Origin: Hydractinia symbiolongicarpus
Lineage: Eukaryota; Cnidaria; Hydrozoa; Anthoathecata; Hydractiniidae
DNA: 64,000 bases
Assembly: GCF_029227915.1 (NCBI RefSeq)
Contig: NC_079881.1
Span: 20,993,501-21,057,500 of the forward strand
Reading direction: 5' to 3'
The notes beneath the pieces are model-generated. The model saw nothing but the letters and a program-made list of their open reading frames with translations, did not search any database and had not been told where the DNA came from. The number at the start of each line of letters is the position of its first letter. Position 1 is the stretch's first letter. The translations under genes and the position numbers were made by a program. Positions 33,017 to 43,607 of the stretch are shown piece by piece.

Positions 33017-33722
33017 CTAGAGTGGAAATAAAATTAGATTAAAAGATAAAAAATAGTAAACATACAAAAATGTATTTGTTCCTGTTCATTTAATATCATT
33101 TTCTGCATGTTACAATACTTGTGAACTTTTATTTTAAAGCCCCTTTTCTGAAACTATGAAGACTGTTCCTATCTAATATGATTGTTATTATAATCATATA
33201 AATAATAAATTTTAATGTATTGACGGATGAGGGCGGACAACACAGATTGAAGGGGGTAGGGTGTAGAGTTCGGAGTAATCACTATGGTTTGGCCTGAAAA
33301 TTATTTGCATTTAACTCAAACGTGTTTGCCAAAAAATCTGTGAAATCATTAATTATGATGTATTAACAAAACACTAACACACAAAACTCCATATGTGATT
33401 TTTCTGGGTGTTCATGGGAAAATGTAAACACCTAAATGAAGTCTTTAAAATTGTATAGTGTCGTTGAAAGGTTACTTGAACTCACAGAAGCCTTACGTCT
33501 GAAAATTGACTTTAACAAATAAACCGTGATAACTCATCTTTCAGTCCTGCTTGTAGGACCTCGTAGGTTTTGTTAAATGAAATGTTTTAACCCACCTTAA
33601 CACAAAAGTCACCGTAGAGCATTTAAAGATTAGGGCTTCGGAACAGTTTTAATAAGCTCTTCTTCATTTACTGCGAAATCAGAAATTTTTAACTGTGCGA
33701 TTTCATGTGAAAATTGTGAATA
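33017..33722. other. Non-coding, upstream of the sulfotransferase
   Basis: Should hold an upstream exon or promoter of the sulfotransferase-like gene, but none could be recognised. Confidence 0.4.
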
Positions 33723-34151
33723 CAGTGAATTACCGGCAATTCGAACCCCCAACGAATCGAGAAAAATAGTTCGATTAAACAAATTTTCGAGTTAAACGAA
33801 GCTCCTGTTTAGTCGAATTTAGTCTAAAATGAGATTATTGTTCGAGTTAAAGCAATTTTACCCAGAGGTGTGGCAACAGTGACTAGAAAAAAGGGCAATC
33901 TTAGCGATAAAAAGGTGCGAGTCCCTTGTAAATTGAATTTTCTATGACAGACAACATTATTTATCTATATTACTTCGAGAGTTGATAAAAAAAGAATCAG
34001 AATAAATTTTGGCATTTATCTAGTGATTGATCTTGTTTTCTGGAATAAAAAATATGAGTTATCAGAAGAAATTAGCCTTAGGGGGCACGAAAATGGTTCG
34101 AGATAATGAAAGTTCAAGTTATCCGGCGTTCGAATTACCGGGAGCGAACTG
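33723..34151. mobile_element. Pogo/Tigger-like MITE
   Basis: The left end CAGTGAATTACCGGCAATTC and the reverse complement of the right end CAGTTCGCTCCCGGTAATTC are imperfect terminal inverted repeats starting with CAGT. The left flank is TA, the right flank TG, consistent with a TA target duplication with one mutation. The 429-bp body repeats TCGAGTTAAACGA-type words and encodes nothing. Confidence 0.65.
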
Positions 34152-34967
34152 TGTTATCACATATCATCAGCCTGTAATTAGAAATATTTCTGTCGCGATT
34201 TTTTTTAAATTTATCTGACATGATTTGGATGGCACTTCTTCCCATTATCAACTCATACATTCTCGACCGCAGAGCTCTTTGAGATAAACTCAAAGGTAGC
34301 TCTGGACCTGTCTGCTCACGTGATGGATTCTCATTGGTCTATTATGAGAATTCTATATAATTTATGTAAGAACCAAAAATTTGGCAGTAAAAAAATTGTT
34401 TAAAGACAAAATTCGTAGAAAATGTTCAACGAAATAAGTCACTTTTAGAACGACCGTACAACAACTATTTGAATTTTTATGGAATTAAATTGAAGAGAAT
34501 AAAATTTTCATAATATATTGTGGCAAGACCGCTAATATTTGTAGATTGTGATTTTAAGATATAGCCATTTTTGCTTAAAAATTTTGGATCTTGTTTTTAT
34601 GTTTATAGATTTTGTTGACGGATTCGTTAAAAATATATAAAAGCTTTTGTCTACTATTTTCTTTATATTCCTTTTTTGCAAAAGTGTATACATTGAATAT
34701 TGCATTTTTTTTTATCATTCGCAAATGTAGGGATTTTTCAAAAATCTTTTGTCAATTTTTTAAAATATAATATACATAATGCTAAAGTTATTATGAAAAA
34801 AAACATTTTTGGGTAACTTTTTTTGATTTTGATCCTATATGTGCAAGATTATGTTCCAAAAATTTGGAGAAATTCTACGAAACAAGAAGTGTATTCCATT
34901 ATATGTAAATAAAAATAAAATATTTTTCTGTGATCATTTTTCTTTTGAAAAAAGTATTCAAAATGTA
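34152..34967. other. Non-coding AT-rich stretch
   Basis: No gene or repeat recognised. Confidence 0.45.
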
Positions 34968-35113
34968 TCTATACTATAATACCCGTATACGTCTGTCCGC
35001 CCGTCTGTCTATCACGCAAAATGGTAGCTTAGCTGCGCAGGTAGCGAGACGCACGCAATGCGGTATAAAAAGGACGAGCGAACCCGTGGATTTTTCCACG
35101 GGCTAACGACTAG
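34968..35113 (+). mobile_element. 146-bp non-autonomous Helitron with both ends
   Basis: It starts TCTATACTATAATACCCG (canonical TC 5' end) just after an A. It ends with hairpin CCCGTGGATTTTTCCACGGG, a 5-6-nt spacer and CTAG just before a T. Insertion between A and T, a 3' hairpin and a CTRR end are the hallmarks of Helitrons. It has no coding capacity, so it must depend on a Helitron Rep/helicase supplied elsewhere. A second copy without the 5' part is at 61039-61149. Confidence 0.9.
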
Positions 35114-36272
35114 TTTGTTTATAAGAATACCTTTTGATCACGAACATTTTTTTTATGGCATCCTAAAAAAGTGTTTCACAAAAATAATTTTCTTGCCTTT
35201 TTTTCCAAAAAATAGGTTTTGAAAAAATCATAAACGAGACAAGCGTTTTAAAAATAAAACAAGAAAAAACTTGCTTGGAAGGATGTAGCCAAAGAAGCAA
35301 ACTTGTTATGGTACTTAAACTATTTTTTTAGAAAACTTAATTTTTAGCATATAAGATTTCTCGAAAAAATGTTGAAGCTATTATATTGATATATGAAAAG
35401 TACAAAGCATATTCCAATAATGTTGATGTACTTTTTTTTAGCCAGTAACGCTGAAAAATCGTTCCGAAACATAAGAAACAGATATGGGAGAGGAAAAAAG
35501 TAAAAGTTTAAAAAAATCAGTGCTTTTTCACCATCAATATTGCTAAGCTTTTGTGTAAGTGTAAACGGCTTGCGTTTTCTTACTTCACTCCTGCGTTGCT
35601 CTTAAAGCAGCTGCTACTGCGCATGCGTACTTCACGACGCAGGCGCAGACGCAAGCAAGTGTGAATCAGGCTTTAGTACCACTTGATCCATCATCTTTGC
35701 AGCACGTGGAAAGATAATGTGTAGGGTTACTAATACCATCATTTTTTTAAACGAATTTGTTTATCGGATTTGTTTTGACTAGGTGCAGGGGAAGAAACTA
35801 TAAACTGAGGCAAACTAATAGCAAAATTCTTTTATTCTTTCTGCTTCATTTTTTTATCATCTAAAATTGAACTTCTAAGGAGTGCGAATTCCAATTAGCT
35901 ATTTGCTGTAAATGTCTTCAAATAAACTCTGCCCACGACTTGCATTACAATGAATGTTTTGATTTTGAGTTGAAAAAAAAAGAATATGCGCACTCATTTC
36001 TGTAGGTAGAAAATGTAAACGACAGATGGTAAAAAAATAGACCTTTTTACTGATAGTGCTACCATTTTTAAGTTTATGAATTCGCAATGCAGTATGGGAA
36101 AATCAAGTTCTCAAATTGGGTTGGTAAACCATCGAACGAGATACAAGAAATCGTTATGTGAGTTCAACTTCCAAGTGGAGCTATTAGCTATTGGGATTTA
36201 CAGCACTTTTGGATTATCCACAGGAACTTCTTTTAAAGTTTACTGAACAACGTCCACCAACTTAAATGAGAT
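35114..36272. other. Non-coding stretch with a GC-rich patch
   Basis: Around 35580-35680 there is a GC-rich segment (CTGCGTTGCTC, GCGCATGCGT, GACGCAGGCGCAGACGCAAG) that looks like the subterminal part of a DNA-transposon MITE, but I could not pair both ends. No gene. Confidence 0.4.
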
Positions 36273-36370
36273 TTTATATCCGTGTTACACCAAGCCCGGT
36301 TTGTTATATCCATATTACATACCAAGCCCGGTTTTTTATATCCGCGTTACATACCAAGCCCGGTCTTTAT
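36273..36370 (+). repeat. 32-bp minisatellite, three units
   Basis: Three head-to-tail units of TATATCCRYRTTACATACCAAGCCCGGTYTKT, the first lacking two bases. Confidence 0.9.
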
Positions 36371-36724
36371 TTACACACGCTTTGTCATAAGAACAATTTT
36401 ATAAAAACATTAGTTTCAGATTTCGCTTAAAATAAGAACAGAATTACTTTCATGGTGAAATTGTTTTTAGAACTAAAAGCAACCCAGAGTCTAAATTTTG
36501 CTATGAAATAGAGACAATCCAGAATGTAATTTCTCTCAATACTTTCTCAAGCTATCAAATTATAAAATACTTCTTTATTCAGTTTAATAAAATTGATATA
36601 CTGGACCAGGGGAATGTTTATGTGGAGACATTTAATTCGTATGAACAAGGCCCTGTTGGTGGCGACTTTTTAAATCTAGTGTACCTACAATCTTAGTCAA
36701 AATATGTTGACACAAGACAGCTAT

Positions 36725-37012
36725 CTAATAGGTTGTGGTAGAGCGTTCGTCTTCCATGCGTCTTGGGTCCAAAGACGGCCGAGTCATGCCAGGGACTATA
36801 AAATTGGGAATCCATCCTTTCTGCTTAACGTTCAGCATTAGAATAGGATTAATATCTTAGGTGGTTGTTCAGTTAAGGGGCTGTTGTGCTCACACGCCTT
36901 TCGTAGCTTAAATGGGAGCTTTAAATGTATCTCTTATCCGCTTTACCTTTATTGACAACAGTTTCATTAGGAACTAAAGAGGCTATCCTGAGTATATCTA
37001 TATAATAATAAA
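36725..37012 (+). repeat. tRNA-derived SINE, family 1, copy 1
   Basis: The head GGTTGTGGTAGAGCGTTCG...GGGTCCAAAG is a damaged tRNA-like promoter. The body (GAGTCATGCCAGGGACTATA, TCCTTTCTGCTTA, GAGCTTTAAATG, AGAGGCTATCCTG) matches the copy at 40949-41232. It ends in an AT-rich tail (ATAATAATAAAAAA). Older than copy 2 by the number of box mutations. The sequence just before it (about 36691-36720) recurs at 51698-51733. Confidence 0.85.
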
Positions 37013-38678
37013 AAAATCAAAATCTTGCTAAATAAAGCGTGGAATAGTCATTATTTTCTTCTAGCTTAAATTTGGCGGGATTTATTTCCTTGCGTAACCC
37101 ACTTTAAAGAATATTTTATGATTTACTTATGACTTATGATTTTCTTGGTCGATATGTTTTTACTCAAGAGGTTGCTGTAGTTTTTGTAGAAGGGTAAATT
37201 TTCCTAAAATAACATAGTTTTAATAGGATCATGTATTACGTAAGTATTAAACTAAGTTAAATACAGATTTACCTCGATGTTGGCTGCTCCACATTTCGTT
37301 AAAAAAATTTTTACGTTGACCCACAACAAAATTTATCGCTCAACAAATTTGCTTCTAAATGCTTTTTTTTTTTTTCGAATTTTAAATAACTGTGTAATCT
37401 TTTTAACAATATTCCCTTGTCCAAAATTAAAACAAATAATGAACCCGTTGTAAATCTCCTCCCTTGAGGTTTTTAGGCTTTTTCTATTCGAGGCCCCAAT
37501 GTAAAAATTCTCAAGCTCTTGGGAGTCGAGGTTTGATGTTGTAAATTTTTAAACTGATCATCGCGCTTGTTTGGATTACAAACTTTGATGTTTTTGATTG
37601 TTGAGTTCAACGCGATTTGATAAATGTTTATTAACACACTCCAGCTTGTTGATAAGTGGGACTCTAACCAAAGCTACGAATTTTTAGAATTCCATTGTAC
37701 TCGACACAATAAATTTACAAATCTCTAGATCAATAGAAGATAAGCGAGTCGTACTAGCCGCGCACGAAATCTTGAAATTTTAAAAACAAAAGCGGATATG
37801 TTTAACGGTTTTGTTGTGGAAGTCCGATCGTTACAGATAACCAATGAGCAATTTTTTCGTCATCTTCAGGATAAGCACTAACTTGAAAGTAACGGTGATT
37901 GTTTTTCCATTCCAGAAACAGCCTTAACAAAATAGCAACTGAAACTTAAAGAAGGTTTGTATACAGGATGGGAGAACCCTAACCTCTTTTCATCTGTTTA
38001 TCCATTATTTTTTTTTTTGCAAATTTTTTATTCGCCTCATCATCTAGTGTAATTAACATGTTATTGTACCGAAATTTAATGTTTTGTTTTTTATATTTGT
38101 AAGTAGGGATGTAAATTTAGCTAGCCTTTGGAAAACATTGTGACATGATAATAATGATTAAAATTGCCGAAATATGTCGTTTATTTTTCAAAGGCAAATA
38201 ATAAATTGAGTTCGTTTTGGTCCTGTTTACTTGAACCTATTTTCTACCATTGGCTAACGGCGTATTATTTGTTGAGGAGGGTAGATTCTTTTTACTTGCA
38301 GCTAGCTTGTAGATAGTAGAGATAAGTGAAAATTAATTTTTGTCACAGCATCCACTAGAGCTAAAACTAAATTTGTTTATGATCCGACTGAGTTAGCTTT
38401 AGCTAGATTTAATGCTAAGAAAGTGGAATTCAAGATAAAGAAAAAAAGTGAAGCGATTTAACCATTATCTCTTTGAAGGTGCACTTAAACATGTTATAGC
38501 TTTCCAGCTCCTTTGCTTCATGTCTTCAAAGATTTTTCGTTCGAAACTCTGTTTTGCCTTTTTTAGAAAAACAATACGGCTTAATCTTTGTGCACAAAGA
38601 AGATATTAGGCAATAGATCTTACCTTGTATTGCGATTGGCATGAAGATTAAGCCTCATTAGTTTTAAGCAAAGCTAAT
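37013..38678. other. Non-coding stretch
   Basis: About 1.7 kb with poly-A/T runs (37363-37374, 38007-38018) and no recognisable coding or repeat structure. Confidence 0.45.
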
Positions 38679-39390
38679 TTAACCCTATTCGATCCGGGGG
38701 GCGGATTCCGCCCCCCTCCCCCTCTGACGGTTTTTTTTAATAACTCTTTAATGCTATGTTGCATGGCTACAATACTTACTGAGTTTCAATATTTATCTAT
38801 TAGACACCTGCACGCAAAATTTTTAGGTCCCATATCTTTCAGAGGCTTTGATATTGGCTATTATTCAAAACTACCCCTAAAAATCTCTATCAAACTCCTA
38901 TAATAGGAAAAATATAATAACTCTTGTTAGGTTTATGTTTAGAACTTGAAACTTACAAGACAACTTTGTTTCATCAAGAAGAATCATTTTGCATGTTTTG
39001 GTCACGTGGTTAATCCGATTTCCCGATTTTTTCGGATTTTATCCAAAAATCGGGAAAAAACCGGATTTTCCGGGAATATTTGGCAATTTTTCATACGATC
39101 TGTGTAAAAACCGGAAAATATGTTAAATAACATTTATTTAGCTTTCAGAAAATTCAAACAGAATGTAAAAATTCGCTCTAGAACTAAAGTAATTGAATTT
39201 TATTCAGATAGTGGCATTTTGAACAAATTTTAAGCTTTTGCTGACGTCACAGAAAATGTGCTGACGCAAGCAAAAATTTATTGCTGCCAATTTGTTCCTT
39301 TTGTGACGTACTATAAGTGTGCCAAGTTTGATTCAATTTGGACAAGCCTATGAAAAGTTATTGAGGGGGGGGGGGCGGATTCCGCTTACT
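38679..39390. mobile_element. PiggyBac-like MITE candidate with G/C-rich ends
   Basis: Begins TTAA CCCTATTCGATCCGG followed by the palindrome GGGGGGCGGATTCCGCCCCCC. Near the right side is GAGGGGGGGGGGGCGGATTC (39362-39382). A TTAA followed by CCC is the piggyBac signature. The right terminus was not located and may be lost or carry another insertion. A small cluster of CCGATTT/CGGGAAAA inverted words is at 39017-39077. Confidence 0.4.
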
Positions 39391-39664
39391 TCCGATTACT
39401 CCCAGATTTATTTTAAAATGTTAAAAAATGCAAATTTGCTACCATTGTTCCAAACGCACTTATTGTGAAATGTTGTTCGATTTTATATGGAAAAGACGAT
39501 ATGTGTTTTCCTTATAATTTTTATTTTTAGTTAAATAGTATGAACAAAAATAATAAAGAGATCTGTCATAGAAAAAATTACGTTTAAATTTTACTGTTCA
39601 ACTTATGGTTATATCGTCATCATTATACTTACAAAATACTTTGTAACAGATTCTTTCCACATGC

Positions 39665-39850
39665 GTTACAGGATCCCAACACTCAGCCTTACACGGGTAG
39701 TTGCTGCTTTGGACCAGCCATTAGCTTCGGACGAGCTTGAAGACAGTGGAGTAATCTATGTGGATGTGAAGTCACGGAAACAAGAAAGACAGAAATGAAA
39801 ACTCTTTATGTAACTTCTTCCTAGCATCAGGTATAGCAGGATCGGACAGT
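39665..39850 (-). mobile_element. Family B tail fragment, reverse orientation
   Basis: The reverse complement matches 7266-7455 of family B copy 1: CTATACCTGATG, TTGTTTCCGTGACTT, GACTACTCC-like, TGTCTTCA, CGTGTAAGGC and GTTGGGATCC. Unlike the other copies it lacks the 3' terminal part, so it is a fragment from a later deletion. Confidence 0.7.
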
Positions 39851-40948
39851 AGTTAATTTCCAGGATGTCACGTTTCTACAGAGAATAAGCAGTTTTAATC
39901 AATCTGTTTTGTAAACCCACAAAAAATGTGTGAAGATTAATTTACAAGGGCAAAGGTTGGTCAAAGTGTAATAACACGTTTGCATTGCAATTATGACTTC
40001 AAAGTCGCTTATAGACTTACAGTTACAGACTTTAATAAAACACTGCTTACTGGGAAGTCTTGAAATATCGTGATTTCAAAGTAGCAAGAATGAAAAAAAT
40101 GATTACAAATCAAAGAAGAAGAAGAAGATGAGCAGGTATAAAGGACGAGTACACCAGTTTAATGAAAAATGCAACAGTACATCTTCTTCTAGAAGACAAA
40201 GAAAACATTTTAATAAAAAACTGTCAAATATTTTCATAACTTATTTTGTTTTTAAAGTTTAGAATTACAATGAGTCGTGAAATTCAAAATGTTTCTCCTC
40301 CATTAAAAAAGAAGAGCAAGATACGTGGTGGTACTGAATCAGATCTTTTACTCTTTTTCTCTGTGTATTGCCTTCCCTGTCAAACTATGATGTAGAAGAA
40401 TCAATGATGTAACTTTGCAATCACGAAGTGACAGACACTTGCATGTCTCTTCACACTGAACATGCTAGTAGCAGTTGGAGAATTACTGATTTTTTTTCAA
40501 AACAAACATCGGGCTGTATGGTCAGTTTGATTGTAGCTTTCTAGAAGAACTATTGGCTTTGTTTTGTACGGAGAAAATTCAAGGCTACACAAGACGTCAT
40601 TAAAAATATTAGCCCCAGGTATCTTTTTATATCTTTTTCAAGCAACCACACAGACTGAAGACATTGTGGAAAACATGGATCAAGTTCAACGATCTAACAA
40701 AAACCCTTAAGTTGATTCACTTTTGACAGGTCAAAACAAATAAATTTTTGCAAATCAGTGATCGCGAATTTTAAGGTTTCATTGACCTTTACCATTAAAG
40801 CCTTTTAATTATTTTTAGAAAATTACGACATTAATGAAACCAGAAGCATCAACAATGTGTCGGAAAAAATGTGCAATAAACGAAATTTTATGAACGATGA
40901 TTATATTTCACTTTATTTTAAAAATTAGCAGGATAAATATCAAAATAG
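39851..40948. other. Mostly non-coding; possible decayed exon near 40270
   Basis: ATGAGTCGTGAAATTCAAAA at 40270 opens MSREIQNVSPPLKKKSKIRGG followed by frames with stops up to 40720 (for example TDFFSKQTSGCM in one frame). A broken gene is possible, but I do not recognise it. Confidence 0.25.
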
Positions 40949-41232
40949 CATGGCTGGTAGCCTTGTGGTAGAGCGTTCTCTTCCAGTGCGGGAGGTCTTG
41001 GGTTCAAACCCTGGTCGAGTCATGCCAGAGACTATAAAAGTGTGAATCTGTCCTTTCTGCTTAGCGCTCAGCATGAGAACAGGATTGATATATTAGGCGG
41101 TTGTCTAGTTGGAGATTGTTGTGCTTGCACGACTTTCGTAGGTCAAATGAGAGCTTTAAATGTGTTAGGACCCCCCTTGCAGAACCCTCTTGGAAAGCAG
41201 AACTGAAGAGCCTATCCTGGGTAAATTATTTC
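40949..41232 (+). repeat. tRNA-derived SINE, family 1, copy 2
   Basis: A-box-like TGGTAGCCTTGTGG and a good B box GGTTCAAACCC mark a tRNA-derived RNA polymerase III promoter. The tRNA-unrelated body is shared with 36725-37012. The element is followed directly by a long AAT tract, which is its tail. Confidence 0.9.
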
Positions 41233-41233
41233 A

Positions 41234-41320
<87 letters not shown>

Positions 41321-41321
41321 T
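41233..41321 (+). repeat. (AAT)n microsatellite, SINE tail
   Basis: About 28 uninterrupted trinucleotide units directly after the SINE body. The purity of the tract suggests recent expansion. Confidence 0.95.
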
Positions 41322-41700
41322 TCAACTTCCTGTTATTTTTATAATTTCGGGGGGTAACTTTATCACAAATGTTTGTTTACAGCGAATCTATTTTATAGTC
41401 AACACATGTATTAAAATGTTTTTCAGTTTTAAAAGTGAATATTAAATTAAAGTGGATCTCACGTTGTCAACACAAATACAGTTTTAGCTGGAGTTAGCCC
41501 CTAAAGCTTCTTATCAAATTTGATGTCCTCGATTGTAAGAGCCTTTTTTAATCAAGACACGTACAGTTAAATCTCCATAAGCGGTAAGCATCTTGTTTTT
41601 TTTTGCTTACTGGGTTGAAGTTTGTCAAAGATAAAAACAGTCTAATTTTTTGGACCAATTTTAGCCTAAAGCAGTACTTGATTGTCACAAAAAACATTTC
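41322..41700. other. Non-coding stretch
   Basis: Contains an isolated pogo-like end word (CAGTTAAATCTCCATAAGCG at 41565). No gene. Confidence 0.4.
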
Positions 41701-41707
41701 ATCAGCA

Positions 41708-42240
41708 TGCAGTCAAACCTCCGCATAGCGGACATACTTTATAACGGGCACCTCTCTACAACTGACACTCCTCTTAGGAACGGATGAAATAACGGTCAAT
41801 CTCTTAAAACAAATATAGCGGACATGGTTTCAAGGTCCCAATTTGCTTCCCCCTTCTAAACTGACCTTTCTATGGTGGACATGTCCAACAATGGTTCATA
41901 TGAAACAATTCGTGTAAGACATCTGCATACATTTTCCTTCAAACAATAAAATACCAAAATATTATATTGTCTGCGTTAAGATAAAACAGAATCCAAAAAG
42001 TTTTTGTGAAGTTTGATTCTATTTTACGTTTTTAAACGAAAAATAGTATATTTACAGTATATATATATAGTCTTTAAGCTTTTTCTTCTTTTCCCAAACT
42101 TATTCTTTTGACAAACTTTACGTTAGGTTTTACTATACCCGAACACCTCAGAACAGGTTTTTAATGCAAGTTGGGACAAACCTCTGTGTAGCGAATATCT
42201 CTCTATAACGGACACTGCTGTGAGGACTCTTTTTCCATTG
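41708..42240. repeat. Pogo/Tc1-like terminal-repeat fragments
   Basis: CAGTCAAACCTCCGCATAGC at 41709 with ATAACGGGCACCTCTCTACAA is echoed in the same orientation by ACAAACCTCTGTGTAGCG and CTATAACGGACACTGC at 42178-42220. CAG..CCTCC..TAACGGACA words are usual at pogo/Tigger ends. No intact element or transposase is present. Confidence 0.45.
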
Positions 42241-42800
42241 TGGCAGATTTGTCAAGAACGAAGAAATTTCATTTTTCGACTAACTTCGGCTTAAATTGGT
42301 ATTCAGGTAATCAAAAATTACCTTTTCAGTGTCAGAATCATGTTTAAGCATTGTGTGTGACAAGTTTTGTCGACTGCGTAACGTTTCTAATTTTTGGAAC
42401 AATTCTGTCTTAATAAGGAAGTTATTTGACAAAGCAATATTCAGCAGGTTTTATTGGTTCAATGTGCTAACTTTATCAGTAACAAAGTAGTTTTAATTTT
42501 TAATATAATCTCGGCCGAGAATGGTTATCAGGTGAAAAAGTCAATATTTTATTGTCAACATCATTTAAAGCACGATTTTCTGTGTCCACCTTTTTCGTAT
42601 GATGTTGAACAGGATAGTAAGTCTCGTAAATTTCTCGTCTAAATGTCTCGTAAATCATTGTTTCGCTTCTTTGTTTCGCCCTTATTGCCTTTAATTAAGT
42701 TACTCACTTAAAGCTGGCCTGTTTCTTATCAATTGAGGCTTTGCGTTGATTATCAAAATGTTGCCTATAACAAAAGATTAAAAATACAAGATAATAGGTA
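42241..42800. other. Non-coding stretch
   Basis: A 62-residue plus-strand frame at 42454 is without motif. Nothing else seen. Confidence 0.4.
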
Positions 42801-42810
42801 AGTAGCAAAA

Positions 42811-42875
42811 GCGTCAATGCAAGGGCGTCAATGCAAGAGCATCAATGCAAGATCATCAATTCGGGGGCGTCACGA
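42811..42875 (+). repeat. 14-bp tandem repeat (GCGTCAATGCAAGG)
   Basis: Four degenerate units (GCGTCAATGCAAGG, GCGTCAATGCAAGA, GCATCAATGCAAGA, TCATCAATTCGGGG), followed by GCGTCACGACACGG and GACGTCA words. Confidence 0.85.
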
Positions 42876-43607
42876 CACGGACGTCACAACGAATGACGTC
42901 AAAGCAGTTAAAAGTACGTCATTTTGATAGAAGCACTTTTAACACAGGAAAAAACCCTCCAAAAATGTAACATACATATATTTTCTATATACAATATACA
43001 AGATAAATATAGATTTATTCCTGAAATATGGTGCGCAAAGTATTAGAAAGAGGAACACGAGAAAACAGTACTCTATACTTCAAAAAGTTGGGGAGGTTCA
43101 AATTGGTTTTTGTGGAAGTTTTAGAGGTTTTATTAGGCAAAAATTTAGAGGCATAATTAGACTTTAAGTATCGTTTTTTTTACCCCAGCCCTGTGACGTC
43201 ACTTTTCAAGTATTCACATCCAAGCACTTAATAAAATTCCACCATGATAAAAATTAATACAGCGGGACCTCCTTACAACGAATACTTTTTTTAGAAACGA
43301 ATTGAATCTAATTCTTATAACAAAAACTCTATGTAATAAGTACTTTTTTAAAGATCTCAATGGCGTCTAACAGGTTTCACAGTACAATGCTGTTAGTGAA
43401 GAAAAAAATCTAAGGCCTGAAAAAAATGGCATTCCAAAAGATCTAAACGAAATTAAATGGAATAGAACTCTTAAAAGTAGGCCTCGAAATACAAAAATTA
43501 TCGCACAAGAGTGTATTGCAATTACAAATGTCTATACAATATTTTTAAAGAGATGAATCCCTTGAGAATAAAAAAAAGCAGAAAGAAGTGTATTGACATG
43601 ACATTAG
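42876..43607. other. Non-coding, downstream of IFT27
   Basis: Contains a possible pogo-like end (CAGCGGGACCTCCTTACAAC at 43259). The 3' untranslated region of IFT27 lies at the right edge. Confidence 0.4.

Noticed and set aside
40949-41030. Functional tRNA gene
   Set aside because: A and B boxes are present but the cloverleaf stems do not close, and the segment continues into a body shared with another copy. It is the head of a SINE. The same applies at 46501.
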